From: Branchiostoma floridae
Lineage: Eukaryota > Chordata > Leptocardii > Amphioxiformes > Branchiostomatidae
Assembly: GCF_000003815.2 (NCBI RefSeq)
Contig: NC_049981.1
Location: forward strand, 15,117,514-15,181,513
Direction: 5' to 3'
DNA length: 64,000 bases
Below, piece after piece: positions 11,420 to 32,700 of the stretch (position 1 is the stretch's first letter; the number at the start of each line of letters is the position of its first letter). A program made the translations under genes and the position numbers. The notes below the pieces were generated by a model. It did no database searches and had not been told where the DNA came from. It saw nothing but the letters and a program-made list of their open reading frames with translations.

Positions 11420-14400
11420 CTATTTTTTCTTCTTGTTCCCTTTCAGGACACCTAGAAGCTTCTTGAACGTCCCTTTCAGATCTGTCAAGTTTTCCTTCTC
11501 CACAAACGGTGTGATCCCATCTGCAAACTTGCTCCTGTGTGGGAGTCCCTTGGGCGAGAAATAGTCCTCAGGCATATCCTGGCTGTTCTCACTCTCCCCA
11601 TTGTCATCCTTGATCGAACTCCCTGCAAGCCCAGGTGAATCGTTGGGATTGTTGCTTTCCTCCAAACTCTCTGACGTTGTCTTGATTGAATCGATGACAA
11701 CCCAGTCCTCCATTCCTGCATCTGAGTCACCTGCCGAATCTTTGCTGACGACATCTTTCCCCCCGATTGTCCTTTGTACGATTTCATCCGTGTTTTCCAT
11801 GCTGGAATTCGTAAAGTTGCTGTTTTCCTTGTGCTGTAGTGGTTTCTCAGTCCAGAACCCTCTTCCTTCATTCTCGGATGCACTGGAGTCGTCGATTGGG
11901 GGACAGGGTGGCGTGGTGTGTTCCGGTGTCGGGGGAAGCGGAGGTTGGAAGACTTTTGCGTCGGGAGGAGGAGGGATCACCTCCTTGATACAGTTATCAT
12001 CAGTACCAGAGGTGTCCACGTCCATGTCAGATTCATCCCGCTTCTGTCGCTTGGTATGGTGCGCGTTGTCGTCCTCGGCAGGACGTTTGGTTCCTCCCGC
12101 CGACGGTTCAAGGTACGCAATCAGGACTTCACGCTGCTGGTGAGGCTGCATGGGTAATCCTAAAGGAATGAAATTTCAACATCCATTACACTGTTGTATG
12201 CTACAGTAAAACTGAAAAAGCAATTTGTAATTCAGATTTTCAATATAACCCAACGCACAAACCTTGGTCAACAGGACAACCCACTTCCAATGCAGATAAA
12301 TACCCTGAAATGAGGCTCAGGTCCAAAACCAATTTTCACCAAAAGAACATCAGTTTCTTTACGCTTCTGGCGACGTTAGTATCAAATGTGATTTTGAAGT
12401 AGATTATGAAAATGTGAACGCAAAACCTGGACCCTCCAAACCCTTCCGTCCCTTTTTTGACATGCACTACCATGGGCCCCATCTAGTAAGAACTGGTATG
12501 AGCACAGTTATAACTCACCCATCCTGTCCCCCACATCCTCAACACCCTCTGGGACTGGCACATTGAACCCTGGGTATGCCACAATCTTCTCGATGTTGTA
12601 GGTTGGTTTGTTGTTGTCCTCAGAGTCAACCTAAACAGATACAATATGTGTCACAGCAGAGACTACAATTAAAATCTGTTCTACTACATAACTCGCAAAG
12701 TATTTCATGTTTTGCAGGATGGTTCTCATGCTAGGTTATCTCCTGTTAGTGGGATATTTTGTGTTTGAGGACATGAGTGATGACACCATGTTCCACTAGA
12801 TATGCACTAGATAAACTTTCTGTGAGCTTGTCAACTGAGCAGCTAAGAATTAGGCTAGGCGTTTATAGTGCATTTGACAGAATGATATTTAACAGACTAT
12901 GGTGGTACAGTCATCTCCAGAGAATGGAAAAAGAGAAGTGGCCCACGAAGATCAATACAACCCTTTAAGAGTTGGTCTGACATCTGGAGATGGACTGACA
13001 TCTGACAAAGGTACAAACTAACAATAAGAGAAGATAAACAGGACAGTGCGTCTGAGTGAGCGAGTTAGTGATCTAACCTCCCCATCCTCCACTTCTTCCC
13101 CCTCCTCATTGACTTTCTTGCCAGTCTTGCTGTACAAAGTCAGACCTGACGTCATCTCTTCAGCTTCAGCCAGCCAGCCAGGAGGGTAACCTACAATATA
13201 AACAAGCATATTCAATACAAAATTACAAGTCAAAATAAAAGGGCTAACAGTTGCTAGAAAATACAAAGGGTTTTCCTCACATTTAAAAAAAAATCTTGGT
13301 CAGTTTTTACTGATGTCAAATGAACAGGTTTGCATCATGCAGATCTAGACTAGTGGTACTTTTATTGTATACTGCTATTGTTACTTCTTACGTACCTATT
13401 GGAAAATAACACCCCCTCAGAGGTATACTTACCTAGCCTTCTCATCTGATATACATATGGGGGCAGCTGGTGACTGCTCACACCCATGGCCTTCCTCAGG
13501 TCCTGACTCACCATACCAGGCTTGAACTTGGCAAACTTGGGATCCAGGTCTGCATGGTAACGATTGCCACTAAAATTAGGTAAAAACATAAGGCTCTGAA
13601 TTAGTCATGTGCATCACAAACATTGTGGTGGCAAGCAACTCTGTGGCCAAAATATGCACACAGACCACCCATGCCAATCCGAACTGCCACAGAAGATCAC
13701 TCAGAGGCATGACAGGTGGTCACAGATAGGATTCTTACAGCTTGTGTCACTGGGATAAATTTGCATGGGTGCCATCCTACTTAAACTGGGGTTCCATACA
13801 CTCCTTGCCCTGTAAAATTGGCCAGGGATAAATTACCTAAGGGGGCAAAAAGTGGTCACATTGGCAATGGTCTTTGTGTAGAGGTGGTCACTTGTACAGG
13901 TTTGACTTTAGAGACTTTACAGGCCCAATACAACTTAGGCTATCATTCTGGCTGTATTTCTTGCTGCATCTCCCTACTGATGTAACCACTTGGCAACAAC
14001 ATAACATTGGTTACAAAGGTACCAAGCGGTGAGAAGGTTAAGAAGGTTACCTTGGAGTCCTAGGTGAGCTGCTGAACTTCTCCATGAACAGTTTCCTATT
14101 CTGGCTGATCTTGGCCAGGTCTCGAGGCTGGGTACACTCCCTCAGCTGGTGGTCCCCCCCACAGTTGAAACAGGTGGGCTTGTCCTTCTTCTTACCAACT
14201 TTCACACCGTCCTGGCCATCAGACGACAGGGCATCAAAGTAAATCTGCAAAATACAACAACAACAAAAAGATTTTTCGAAGTCAATAGCCTTTAAATGCA
14301 TACAGCAATGTGTTTATCTTTTTTCCAGTGGCATGTTCGAACTTGTACTAGCAGTCTCTGGTTTGAGCTGGAACTAATGAAAACAGTCAGTATTTGTTTT

Positions 14401-15382
14401 TAAAAATCCCATTAAACAATTTGGAACTGGTAGTATCAGTTCTCACAGTTGAGTCTTTCTGAGAAGCCTGCCCACCCTAGCCCAGGGTTTCTCCATTCTC
14501 GTACTTTTCCCCTGATGTCGTAATGTAAGAAGATGATGCATCCGGCAAATGTACTTTACAGTGATGTCTTGAAATACATAACTATATCTTTTGTAATACA
14601 AAAGAAATTTCTTGGAACCTTATATTCTAGAATATAGATTATATTCTAGAAAATTATAGTACAACTCAGTGAGTATCCTTTTGTAGAAACGTAGCTAGTT
14701 TTGTTTGGTGGCATTTGAGATTGTTGACCAAATTACTTCCATGCAAAAATTGTGAATAGTGAGAGACTGGCAGTATCTCTATAAACTCAACACAATTGAC
14801 CTGTTCATAGGTGGGGATTTCCCATCCTTCAGAAATCTTGGCATCCCCATCGATGAGAGGCTGTCCTAGGTGATCCACACAGTAGTTCTGATAGAACTGC
14901 ACACTCCCGGTCACTGTGTAACACTGCTTCACTTCACGTGACGTCACACTTTCACTTTCAGTCTGCTCTGCCCCCCTCCCCAGCTGAAGCGCAAAGGAAG
15001 ACCGCTGTGGCGCGGGACGTACAACAGCCTGACTTATCCTGTCCTTCTTCTTAAGCTCAGACTCCTTCTGCATCAGATGTAGGAAGAACTCTTCTACATC
15101 TTGCCTGTATCTGGTGGCGATTGAGTTGTTCATAAACAACACTTGCACGGATGGTCCCACAGTTTCTGAATCCGGCGTACTTTCCAACAACGGAACCGGT
15201 GCAGAAAGAACTCTCAGTTTCCGTTTCAAGGCGTCGTTTTCCTCACATACTGCGTTTATCTCCTTTTGTAGCTCACCAAGAGCGTCTGCAGGGATGAGGT
15301 CTTCGCCATTCTCTTCGTCTTCCCGCTCAAATTCTTCAAAAAGTGCATTGCTTGCAAAAATATTTTCCTCGCCGTCCGCCAT
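11420..15382 (-). CDS. ZCCHC8: Zinc finger CCHC domain-containing protein 8 (NEXT complex subunit)
   Basis: Six coding exons, 14801-15382, 14051-14244, 13433-13569, 13078-13190, 12519-12630 and 11420-12159, join in phase into 625 residues. In order they encode an acidic N-terminus with a coiled coil (about residues 30-65), FMNNSIATRYRQ, the segment before the knuckle (YCVDHLGQPL, WEIPTYEQ), a CCHC knuckle with C219, C222, H226 and C231, and a PSP domain (FKPGMVSQDLRKAMGV, LPPYVYQMRRLGYPPGWL). A proline-rich stretch (PPPPDAKVFQPPLPPTPE) and the conserved C-terminus SKFADGITPF follow. ZCCHC8 scaffolds MTR4 and RBM7 in the nuclear exosome targeting complex, which degrades promoter-upstream and enhancer RNAs. 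I chose the ATG of MADGEE, the best family fit; another ATG lies 21 bases upstream in frame. The knuckle spacing is CX2CX3HX4C, one residue shorter than the usual CX2CX4HX4C. Confidence 0.92.
12780..12968 (+). pseudogene. Non-LTR retrotransposon (LINE) 3' fragment in a ZCCHC8 intron
   Basis: A short plus-strand frame inside the intron between ZCCHC8 exons 4 and 5 encodes LRIRLGVYSAFDRMIFN, then RLWWYSHLQRMEKEKWPTKI. The pattern R(L/I)(R/W)W(Y/F).HLQRM is typical of the region after the reverse-transcriptase domain in non-LTR retrotransposons. Upstream reading is broken by stops. It is a dead, 5'-truncated insertion on the strand opposite its host gene. Confidence 0.55.
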
Positions 15383-23016
<7,634 letters not shown>

Positions 23017-23450
23017 TGAGGGATCAACAACAACAACTTACTAGTTATCATCTGTATATAACCACACATACGTGTACCTTTTAGTCATTATCAACAAGTA
23101 ACAAAATCTATACAATATATGTACAGGGAGTTTCTATATCTATCATATGGTGATGACCACATTGTGCCGTCAATGGAGAAGGGAATATGTGACACACTGT
23201 GTGGGTAATGCTAAAAGTATGCATGTGTCAAATTAAAAAGCCCTTTGAATATGACATTTTTTTTAAAGAAGGACAATATGATAATTAGAAAAAAGACTTC
23301 ATTTCTTCACATAACAGTTGTTCACATAGTAGTTTTGTTTTGAAATTTTTAAGTACCTCTGTCTGTACTTTAAGATAATGATAATTATGAAATGGTGTTG
23401 AAGTCTGTTTTAGAATGACTTGTAAGCTGTACATTTCCTTTACGATGTAT

Positions 23451-23456
23451 AATAAA
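23451..23456 (+). terminator. Polyadenylation signal of ROPN1L
   Basis: AATAAA lies 435 bases after the ROPN1L stop codon and before the convergent CEP78 stop at 23778. A second candidate AATAAA follows about 100 bases later. Confidence 0.55.
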
Positions 23457-23777
23457 GTTGAACTACATCTGAATGTTTACAAAGCTTTTTAATTGATGCT
23501 CTGAATGATGTCACTTTAGTGCACTTTGATCAAGGCTCTAAGTGTTCAAAAATACAAGAAATAAAGGTTAACATTGTAAACAGCTTTGTACATTACTTTC
23601 TCTACTCTTGGTAAGCCACTTGTGTCCATAGTAGTTTTTGTTTTGTATTAGAAAGTAAAGCAATTTTACTCCCGTTCTATTTTTGAAATCACACAAAATC
23701 AAATCTCTATATCTTACAATCTTTCCCTTAAAATTTCAAAGTTCATTGGATGAATACCTCCTGACAGGAAAAGGATC

Positions 23778-26700
23778 TTAGAATGATGATTCACTTCCGG
23801 TGCCAATGTCAATTGCAGGGGGTGATGACAGTACTTGGAGCGGCTCTGGTGATTCTGATTGCAGATCTCCCTCTGATAATGACAGTACCTCCTGAATGCT
23901 GCTGTCTGCACTTGCTGGTGACTTTGACTTTGTGAAAGTTCCTGATTTTTCAGATTTCACCGACTGGGTCCTTACTGATGATGCGTGTGATCTAGCTGAC
24001 TTTTCTGATTTTTCTGATTTTGGTTCTTCCTCCTGACTTGGCTTTTTGGCAACGGGCTGAGTGGCAGATCTTTTCCTCCGCGATCCTGACGATTTTGATG
24101 ATGATCGAGATTTTTCGGATCCTGACCTTGAACGGTTTGATTTGACCTCTGTGGGTCTGGTGTCGGGAGGGGGGGACGGAGCGTCTCCATGGCCTAAGTC
24201 TTCCATGTGGGGTGTGCTGATTGGCCCTTTGATTTCTTCACTGGGCAGATCTGTAGCAATTGTTTGTGAAGGACCAGTCTGCAGAAAAAAAAGAAGAAAA
24301 ACTATCAACAAATTAAATGGACAAAAAGAGAGTCAGCATACCTAATAAATTTCTGAGGTGGACCTTGTGACAGGCTGAATTGTTCTAAACTGGAACTACA
24401 TATGTATGAGGCTCCCCCTGTCTTACTGATGGATGATTGCAGTGTGAGCAGACAGCTGGCATCATCAGTTATTAGTCCACCTCACAAATCTAATAATGAG
24501 AATATCAACTTACACTCATCTCCATGATCTGAATTCCAGATCATAAAATAAAATAAAAATTCATAAGGGTTTAATGACTAACATAGAAAATTCTAGCTCA
24601 AAATCTTTGGTACACTGACAAAGGAGCTGTGGCTCTCCTCAAGCACAGAACCTCCAACTTAAACATTCCATTCCAAAAAGACGTCCATAGCAAAAGCTAT
24701 ACCCTGAGTCGAGTGAAAAAATTCCTCTTAAGTGCCTTTTGCCAAGGGCAAAACATTGGAATCAGCTACAAATTCAAACCCAGGACCTCTATATTTTCGT
24801 AATCACAAAGTTACATGTTGCCACATAGTCTATGTATCATTAGCTTTTGTGTGTTCTACAAAAACAAATTTCAGAGGATGCAACAGCCAATCAGCAGTAC
24901 CGGTTCAACTGCATGCCTCTCCTCTGCCTCTTCCTGATGAGAGGAAGGCTCTGGTTGGCCAATGTGGATTGGGGCGGGAGAAGGAGTACCAAAGTCCTCA
25001 GCCATGTCCACATCTCTCGAGTAGTCACTGCAAGAAAGAATGAAACAATTTACTTATTAGATAATTGAAATTGAAATGCCTTGTTGTGATGGTAGATATG
25101 TGTAATGTAAATGAATGAATGAGATGATGGATGGATGAAAGTGTCTGAATTTCATATTTAACTATTTGGTTGTAATGCATGGCATCTTCACAAAGGCATT
25201 CACATTATTACAGGTATATAAGACAGTTCTCAGGTCACCTTTGTGGTGGATATCCGGCACGTCTATCGGACTCGTACACACCCGTAGCAGCATAGGATCG
25301 GGGGTGGGTCGCGTGTGAAGTCAGAGTTGGAACGTGCACTGTGGCTCTTGGCTGAAACCTCATGCTCTCCAGGTTGAGCTGTGATTGGTCGATACCAGCT
25401 AATGATGCCAGGTCTCCGAGTCTATGGATAAAAATACATTTGCTATCACCCAAAGGGAGAGGGAAGGAGGTTTTCAATGTGTTCTGAGCTTGTGGTACAG
25501 TAGAAAAACACTGGGAACACAGTGCAGTGTTATATAAAATTTGAGAAGTCTCTGCAGAGTCCATTCCAAGTCACCGCGTGGGATTTTAGGTTACATTTTT
25601 AACACTTTAAAAACATAGTCAAGTCAAATTTTAAATCATTAACATTCACAAGGTTATATAAAGAATATACTTACAAGAATACGATGCTTTAGAAATTGTT
25701 CTGATAATTTACAAACGTTTAGAAAGTAATCATCAAACGAGATCATTATTCGGAATTCTAAAAGATGTAAAAATAAAAGTATGGGGAACATTTCAAGATT
25801 GAGAGTATTGACCACTCTTACCCACTCTCCTTGAGAAGATCTAAGAAGGAGTAGAACCTCTGGAAGGTGGCTTCGATGCTCTCCAGTACACGGTCATCCT
25901 CCAGCAGACTGCGCCGCTCCCGCTCACGCAGATCGTCAACTTCTCGGCGCAGTCTGCTGTTTTCTATCTGCAGCTGGGGAAATGATTTTAAGCATGTTAC
26001 TGAACATGCTTTTTAGTTAGCAGGGGTTAAATTTTGCTGCAGGGAGAAAATGGCATGTTCGCAATGGTCCTTTGTGGTAGAGATAAATGTTCAGGAGACA
26101 GAACAAGCATTTTTGTGGTGGTTTTACATGTAAGCTTGCGGTGAAGAGGTCATTGCAAACATAAAACCACTGCAAACATTTCATCTTTTACATTATAACC
26201 TGGTGTCTCTTTCTGCAGTCCTCTAGCTCTAGATAGCTGGATTTAGGAGTAGTGCACACCTGGGTACAGGTAACATTCAAAATCAGTTTTACCTGCACTA
26301 CTCATTGACTAGTAGCAAATTTTACGGGTAGAAGGAGAAAGTGGGTTTTCTCAGCATTTTAAGTTTGCAGTAGAAGCAAGTCTATTGAAATACTCAAACT
26401 TTTGCACCAACCTCCAGCAGTCTCCTGTCTGCTTCACTCCTGGCCCTGGTCTCCTGAGTCAGTCTCCTTCTGTAGTCCTCTAGCTCCACCTAGCAGAAGT
26501 AAGGAGAAGTGCCATTCAATAAAATTCCAAGTTTAACCAATACCAAGGATTTACTGCCAAAAACTGGCAATAAACAAAAAAAGAACTAAATATTTGCTTG
26601 CCTCTATTTTTCACATTTGTCATTAAACATTTCTTAGGGAAGAGACAACCTGTAATAGTGACCACTTAGATTATTGTTTACAATAACGCAAGCATAAATA

Positions 26701-29700
26701 ATTGTTTATACTTGCCAACAGTGTCTTCTGCGACAATCTTCTTTAAGAGAGTGGTCACTGTAGACAAGTTTGATTGTAATCTAAAAATTGATAAACAAGA
26801 TATTTTCTGGACTACCTCCAAGCGGCGGTGTACTTCTGGCTCAACTGGTTTGTCTCCAAGGATGTCGTCTTCTTTCTCCAGTCTCCCAACTAAAGTCTCT
26901 GGTTCCAGCCTGCTGGAGCTGGAGCTCTCTGACTCACTCTCTATGACAACCTGTGGGGAGAGGCCTGGAACCGGGCTACGTCTCTGGAGGGAAGACAAAA
27001 GATGTCAGACTCTGGATAAGGTAATAATAATGTAATGAAAATTTGAAGAAAAACATACAGGGCTAATTGTATTTACAACTAGAGTTCCTCGAACACACAT
27101 CTTCGCCAAATAAACATTCTTTATCGAAGGTCGTTGTTTTTGAATGATTAATGTATGTAATTATGGCTATAATGGGCCGGATAAGCACCAAATACAGCTT
27201 AATACGAGATGTTAATATAGCAAAGCTGGATGTAAGGTCTTTAGTTAGGCTAGGTTAGGCTAGGTCTTTAGTTTTATATAAGATTTCACTCTACAAAATG
27301 TACATTGCAGTCTTTTCGTAAAAAAAAAGAAATAATAAACAAACTTTGAGTGACTGGCCTATATATTAGATAATAGGTCATCTAAGGGTTACCTAAGGGT
27401 CATACGTAAGGATTGTTACGGCCCCGCCTTGGTGAATGTTTGTGTCCATCTCATGAAAATAGTAAGTAAAGATTTGCAATCGCGAGTTAAGTCAGAGGTA
27501 TTTTACACAGTCTACCTGGCCTGGCTATCACGTCAGGCTACTCAGATCCCCCCATTCATAGCCCCGCAAAGACAAAATAGCTGATTGACAGGCATAGTAA
27601 TTGCTAATCTCCAAGTATTAGTATATTCATAAGCCTTACTTAGATCCTCCTCTACAACCTAGCACAAACCGAGACAAGATACGATACCGCCCGCGTTCTA
27701 TGACCGCACTCGTACAACCCGGAAGTATATGATATTGTCGTAATCGGTTGCACGGAAACCCCCATGCAGTGTGAAATCGAGGCCAAAATCAGGCAAAAAG
27801 AGCCAGTTTGAAGGCCAACTTTGACTCTTCAAATCTCATCCCGAAATAGTATTTGAATCATTAAGCGTACTGTATGCGATCGAACAACTCATGAGGATTA
27901 CGTTGGCACCTTTGACAGCCTGATTTGGCCCACCGCGATGTTTTAATCTTTTTTTACGTGACCATGTCTTATGCCTCAAACGGGCGGGCGTGTAACACCC
28001 TGCCATGGCATGACGATTAGTTCTGCTCCACCTTTGATTTGTCTGTGCTTAGACCCGGAGACTGAGGGCAGGGGGTTAATTTGGTGTGACTGGCCCTTGT
28101 CAGGGAAAGGAGATCAGGCTTCTGCTTCTGTCTGAAGGGCTTGAATGATAAATGAAGATTAATGGTCCACACATTAGTGCTGGACTAGGGTGACAATGGT
28201 GCCAGTGTCATGTTGCACTGCACACCACTTTTGTAAGGGATGTGGTTCTCTCCATGATAAGAATCCCAAAGTAATTATATTAAGTAGATCGCAATTTACA
28301 TAATTAGCATCTCATTATGTTGATAATCACCCTAAGTACCTACCTACCAAAAGCAAAGAATATCCATCAATCCCCTCTGCAGTTATCATTTTTAAAAGTT
28401 ACAAACTATAAGACCCACTGCAGTTCCAAACAAGCTGCTAGGGGGCCCAAAATTACACCATTCACTCCTAGTCCCAACAGCTATCCACCACTTAAAAATC
28501 ATGAACATGGCACTTCTGGAAAATTTAGGCGCAACCTTTGACGCTCACTTGCAGTACCAAAACAAGTCGCTAGGAGGCCCATTATCGAACTTGACCTTCC
28601 TTTCTGTGTCCCCTACCTATCAACAAAATATCATTAGCATCCATGTAGAACATCTCGAGTTATCGTGTTAACAGACAAACGCAATTACATACAAAGCCAG
28701 CTACAGCACCATAGGTAAAAGCTAGCTAAACCATTCTCGCACATGACAATCCTTTACACAACCGCTACACACCTGCCAAATATCGTAGAAATCGCCCAGC
28801 TGCATTTTGAGTTATGCTTCTCGAAACAAACCTCGAAAAAATACAAAGGTCGCTGCTGTACCGTAGGAAAACGCCAGGTAAACCATTTTCAAACTAGGCA
28901 TGCCTTTCGACAACCGCTACACACCTACAAAAAATCAAAAAGTTCCATCCACAATTTCTCGACTTATATGCTGTTGACCTACATACAGACCCAAGTAAGC
29001 AATCTTATAATCTTCGCTGGCGAAGATAATAAAAATATATGCATGCTTATCAGAAACCAGTCACAAAATCTTTTTTTCTTACAATCTCACAATTGGTGAA
29101 CTCTCTTATAGTATGTGCTGATTTTAGAATCTTTGATGTAAAAAAATTAAAGTACCTCTTCTTGAGTGACAACAGATGGTGTCCCTGGTCTTTTTTCTGG
29201 TGGAAAACCCCTGGAAAGGAAAACCAGTAATATAGTACATGTAGATACATTGGAAATACACATGTGCATAGGCATATAAGGACCACCTGGCCATTGATAT
29301 ACAGTTAAATCTGTACTGGTGATAATCCCTACAGACAGGTTTTAGTGTACTGTACTCCTTAGTGTACGGCGGGTACACTGTGGTTATACTGGTGGTGGAT
29401 AAACTGTGGCACTACTGCCACTGGAGGTACTGTGACAGTGATAGAACTGTAGGTACTGTGGTAGTTATGTAGGTACTGTGGTACTCCTGACCTGTACCGT
29501 CCTAGCCTGGCAGCGGTTCTCCATGGTACAAACCCCTGGGTACCAGGCTGGGTGTTGTCTGGTACGTAAGGTTGGCTCACTTCTTCCACTGAACCTACAG
29601 ATCTGGACCTGAGACAGAAATACATAGAGTATATGGCTATATAATGGGATGATCCCTACATTGTAAACATACAACAGTATATTCAAAAAGTGAGCAGACA

Positions 29701-32700
29701 TTAGGAATTCCACCAAAGGCTGTACAGGAAACTGAGTACCAATATATCAACCCTATGCTACATGGTATCTTGCAGTATCAATGACTTTCCTAGAATTGTT
29801 GTATGTACTTACATGGCAAAAACTTTTTCTGTTTTAACCTACAGTTCAGGAGCACTGCCATGATGATTTATTACATCATAGGTCAGCCATCTTGTTTTGA
29901 AACTGTACCTTTTGCGCCCCTGTGGCTCCACGGTAAATGTCTTCCTCCCGCTGCTAACAGTGCGTCTCCTGCGCCGCGCAGGCGGGCGGTACGACGCCTT
30001 GCTGGGATCGCGTGGACTCTCTACTTTGATCCACCTGTACTCTGTATCCTGTCCACCTGTGTTGATCATTACCTGCTCCATAATGGACTGCATCATACTA
30101 CGATCTAGGGAAAATAAAACAGCGTAATATGAATACATATACACACAGCATATGATATACTATAATTATGCCATATCTTGGAAGGCCTTTGAGTGCAGTC
30201 TTGAAAGCAATCTTTGCGATAACTATAGGGTGAAATTAGTTTAATTTGTTGCACTGCATGCTGTACACTTTCATGTCCTGACTGAATACTACACGTCTCG
30301 GGTCTGTATAAATCAATTCAGCTTTCTTGTCATGAAGAAAATTTAATGAATGAACCATAGATTTCAATCATTTTGCCCAGTGCTCACCTATGAGAGGATT
30401 TCTCCTCAGGTCCAGTACAACGATGGTGGTGTTGGTCCTCAGGACATCGTACAGTGCTTTAGCGCCCTCTGTCGATATGCCGCATTGCTGCAGGTCCAAA
30501 GCTACAGCAAAACAAAATTTTACAATCCTACGGACACATTCCAATGTATATGGGCAATGACAATCTCCACTTCTTTAGCCCTTGGGCCACACAGTTGAGC
30601 ATGCATTATAGCGGGAGGCTAAAAGCTAAAACTGTGTAGAAAATCATCACTATTATTGTCTCTGGCAGATTATTATATGATAACTACATTATATTCTTTA
30701 AATAGTTCAGCTTTATAAAAATTCTGAAATAAAAAGAATGAAAGAAAAATACTTTTGAAGGAATACATCAATGAAAAAAAATACACAAAGCTGGTATGTT
30801 ATATGTCTGCAGTCATACCACTTAGGCTTAGGTCACAATTCGAAAAAGGGGCCCTGCCGGGCAATTCACGGGCTGTTTTTTGGCACTTTCGGGCGTGACC
30901 CCTGCGTTGCCCTGTGGGACACCTCGCGGCTGCCGGGGTATTTTGAGGCCCGGCCGGGACCCTGGTTCAATTTAAGAGTTAAAATGAACCAGGGACCCGC
31001 TCGTACAACCACCCCGCGACCTAATCGTGACAACACCGAGAGGGACCCCTCCGGTTGCCGGCAGTCTGTCGGAATAAATTCGTTACGTCAAAGACCAGGT
31101 TTACGGAATAAAAGTGTGTAATTCGTAACACCGGGTCAAATATGTGACGTCACAGATCACGTGAAAGGACAAAAGCCGTGAACTTACACGTATCACACAG
31201 TTCTCGTATTACAGTGGAGTGCATAGCGCTATACCAAGGGAAAGGAGAAGACCAGGGGAAACAGCCCTTAGCCCACTAGGCAGGCGGAAGAATTCAGCAA
31301 CAGAAACTTCTGCAGACAAGGGCTGAACAGAGGGGGATAGGACAACACACCACGCAACAGACCACATAATAGGCTGCATCACTGAGAAGCAGGACGAACA
31401 GATAGCCTCCTTCATTGAAAGCTTCTATGTTTTTTACGATATTACAACCCCAGACTATAGAAACAAGCTGAAGAAAGATGTTTGGCTGAAGAAGGACGTT
31501 TCCTCTGCAATTGGCCGACGGAACGCCAAACTTGCAGTCATTCGGACCCATAAGCCATTTTTTTCGTTTTACAAATATAAAAATATAGGCCTCAACAGTT
31601 TGGCAAGTCATCCGCCGACATTAAAAATTCCAATAACATGTTTATTTAGTTTAGTTTAGAAACGTAACAGTGCCGCACGTCAGTGCGAGTGCGAGGAAAA
31701 GTTGGCGAAAAAAACCGTGCCGCAGTGAACGGACCCCGACGTACCGCACCAGTACTCCAAGTTCAATGATGTACTACCTTAAGTGAATGCAGGCAATGCT
31801 TGTTTTTATACCCCTTAAAGAGTGCCCACCAGGAGCCTGCCTGGTTCCCTGCCGTTGTTCGCAGGGCATGCGGCAGGTACCCTACAACTGCCCCACCGGG
31901 CTGTGAGAGACAAACGTTACCCTGTCGGACCCCGCAGGGGTGACTACAGGACACCGTCAGAACATCTGACGGGTGTCTGCCGGAGACGAACCTAGGAAGG
32001 TGGAAATTTTTTAAAGAAAAATGACGGGGTGCCCGCCGGAACACTCCGGGACCCCCATGGGGCAGCGCGAAGGCAACGTTTGATTGTGACCACGACAGCC
32101 GGTAAACAGCCGGTGTCCGCCCGACTTCAGAGCCCAGCCGGGGCTACATCCCTGACGGGCACCGGGCCAATTGTGACCCTAGCCTTACCAGTTGACTGAT
32201 TCAGCTTCCTTTATGCATATCAAACTTTACCCTAGCCATGACAAAGCCTTAAATGACCAAAGTTGTCTTTACCTTTGACCCAAAGGTCATCTTTCAGTGC
32301 CTCAGCCAGTGCCATGGCCCCCAGGTCATCCATCATGGGGTTAGAGTTCATGGTGATGCGCCTGATACCTGTCATCCTGTCTAAGTCTGGCCGCCTGTAC
32401 CTCAAACTGTCCTGCCAGGCTTCGTTGTGTCTCTTCATCGCTTGATGCTTTATAAAAGAAGTCAATACAACAAACATTTTTTTTTGCAATACTCATCAAA
32501 TGAGTCTTTGTTGAATAAAAAGAATGATCTCTTTGGAACAAAAATTAAATGTACACAACTCTGAATGAAAAGCATGCTTTGACTTGTTGTCAAAATCATT
32601 TTTACTTGTTCTCTCTTTTCAGGGCTGTAAACAATGGAAGTCTAACATTCTTTGACTATGTTTAATTCCATACAAGAGTAAATCTCGAAATATTTGCAGT

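Noticed and set aside
11601-12157. Plus-strand frames of 180 and 79 codons
   Set aside because: They lie entirely opposite the last ZCCHC8 exon and are antisense shadows.
29803-30127. Plus-strand frames around CEP78 exon 8
   Set aside because: Shadows of the minus-strand exon, which has correct splice sites and family similarity.
31763-32044. 93-codon minus-strand frame in the GC-rich element
   Set aside because: Open mainly because stop codons are rare in GC-rich sequence; no similarity to a transposase.
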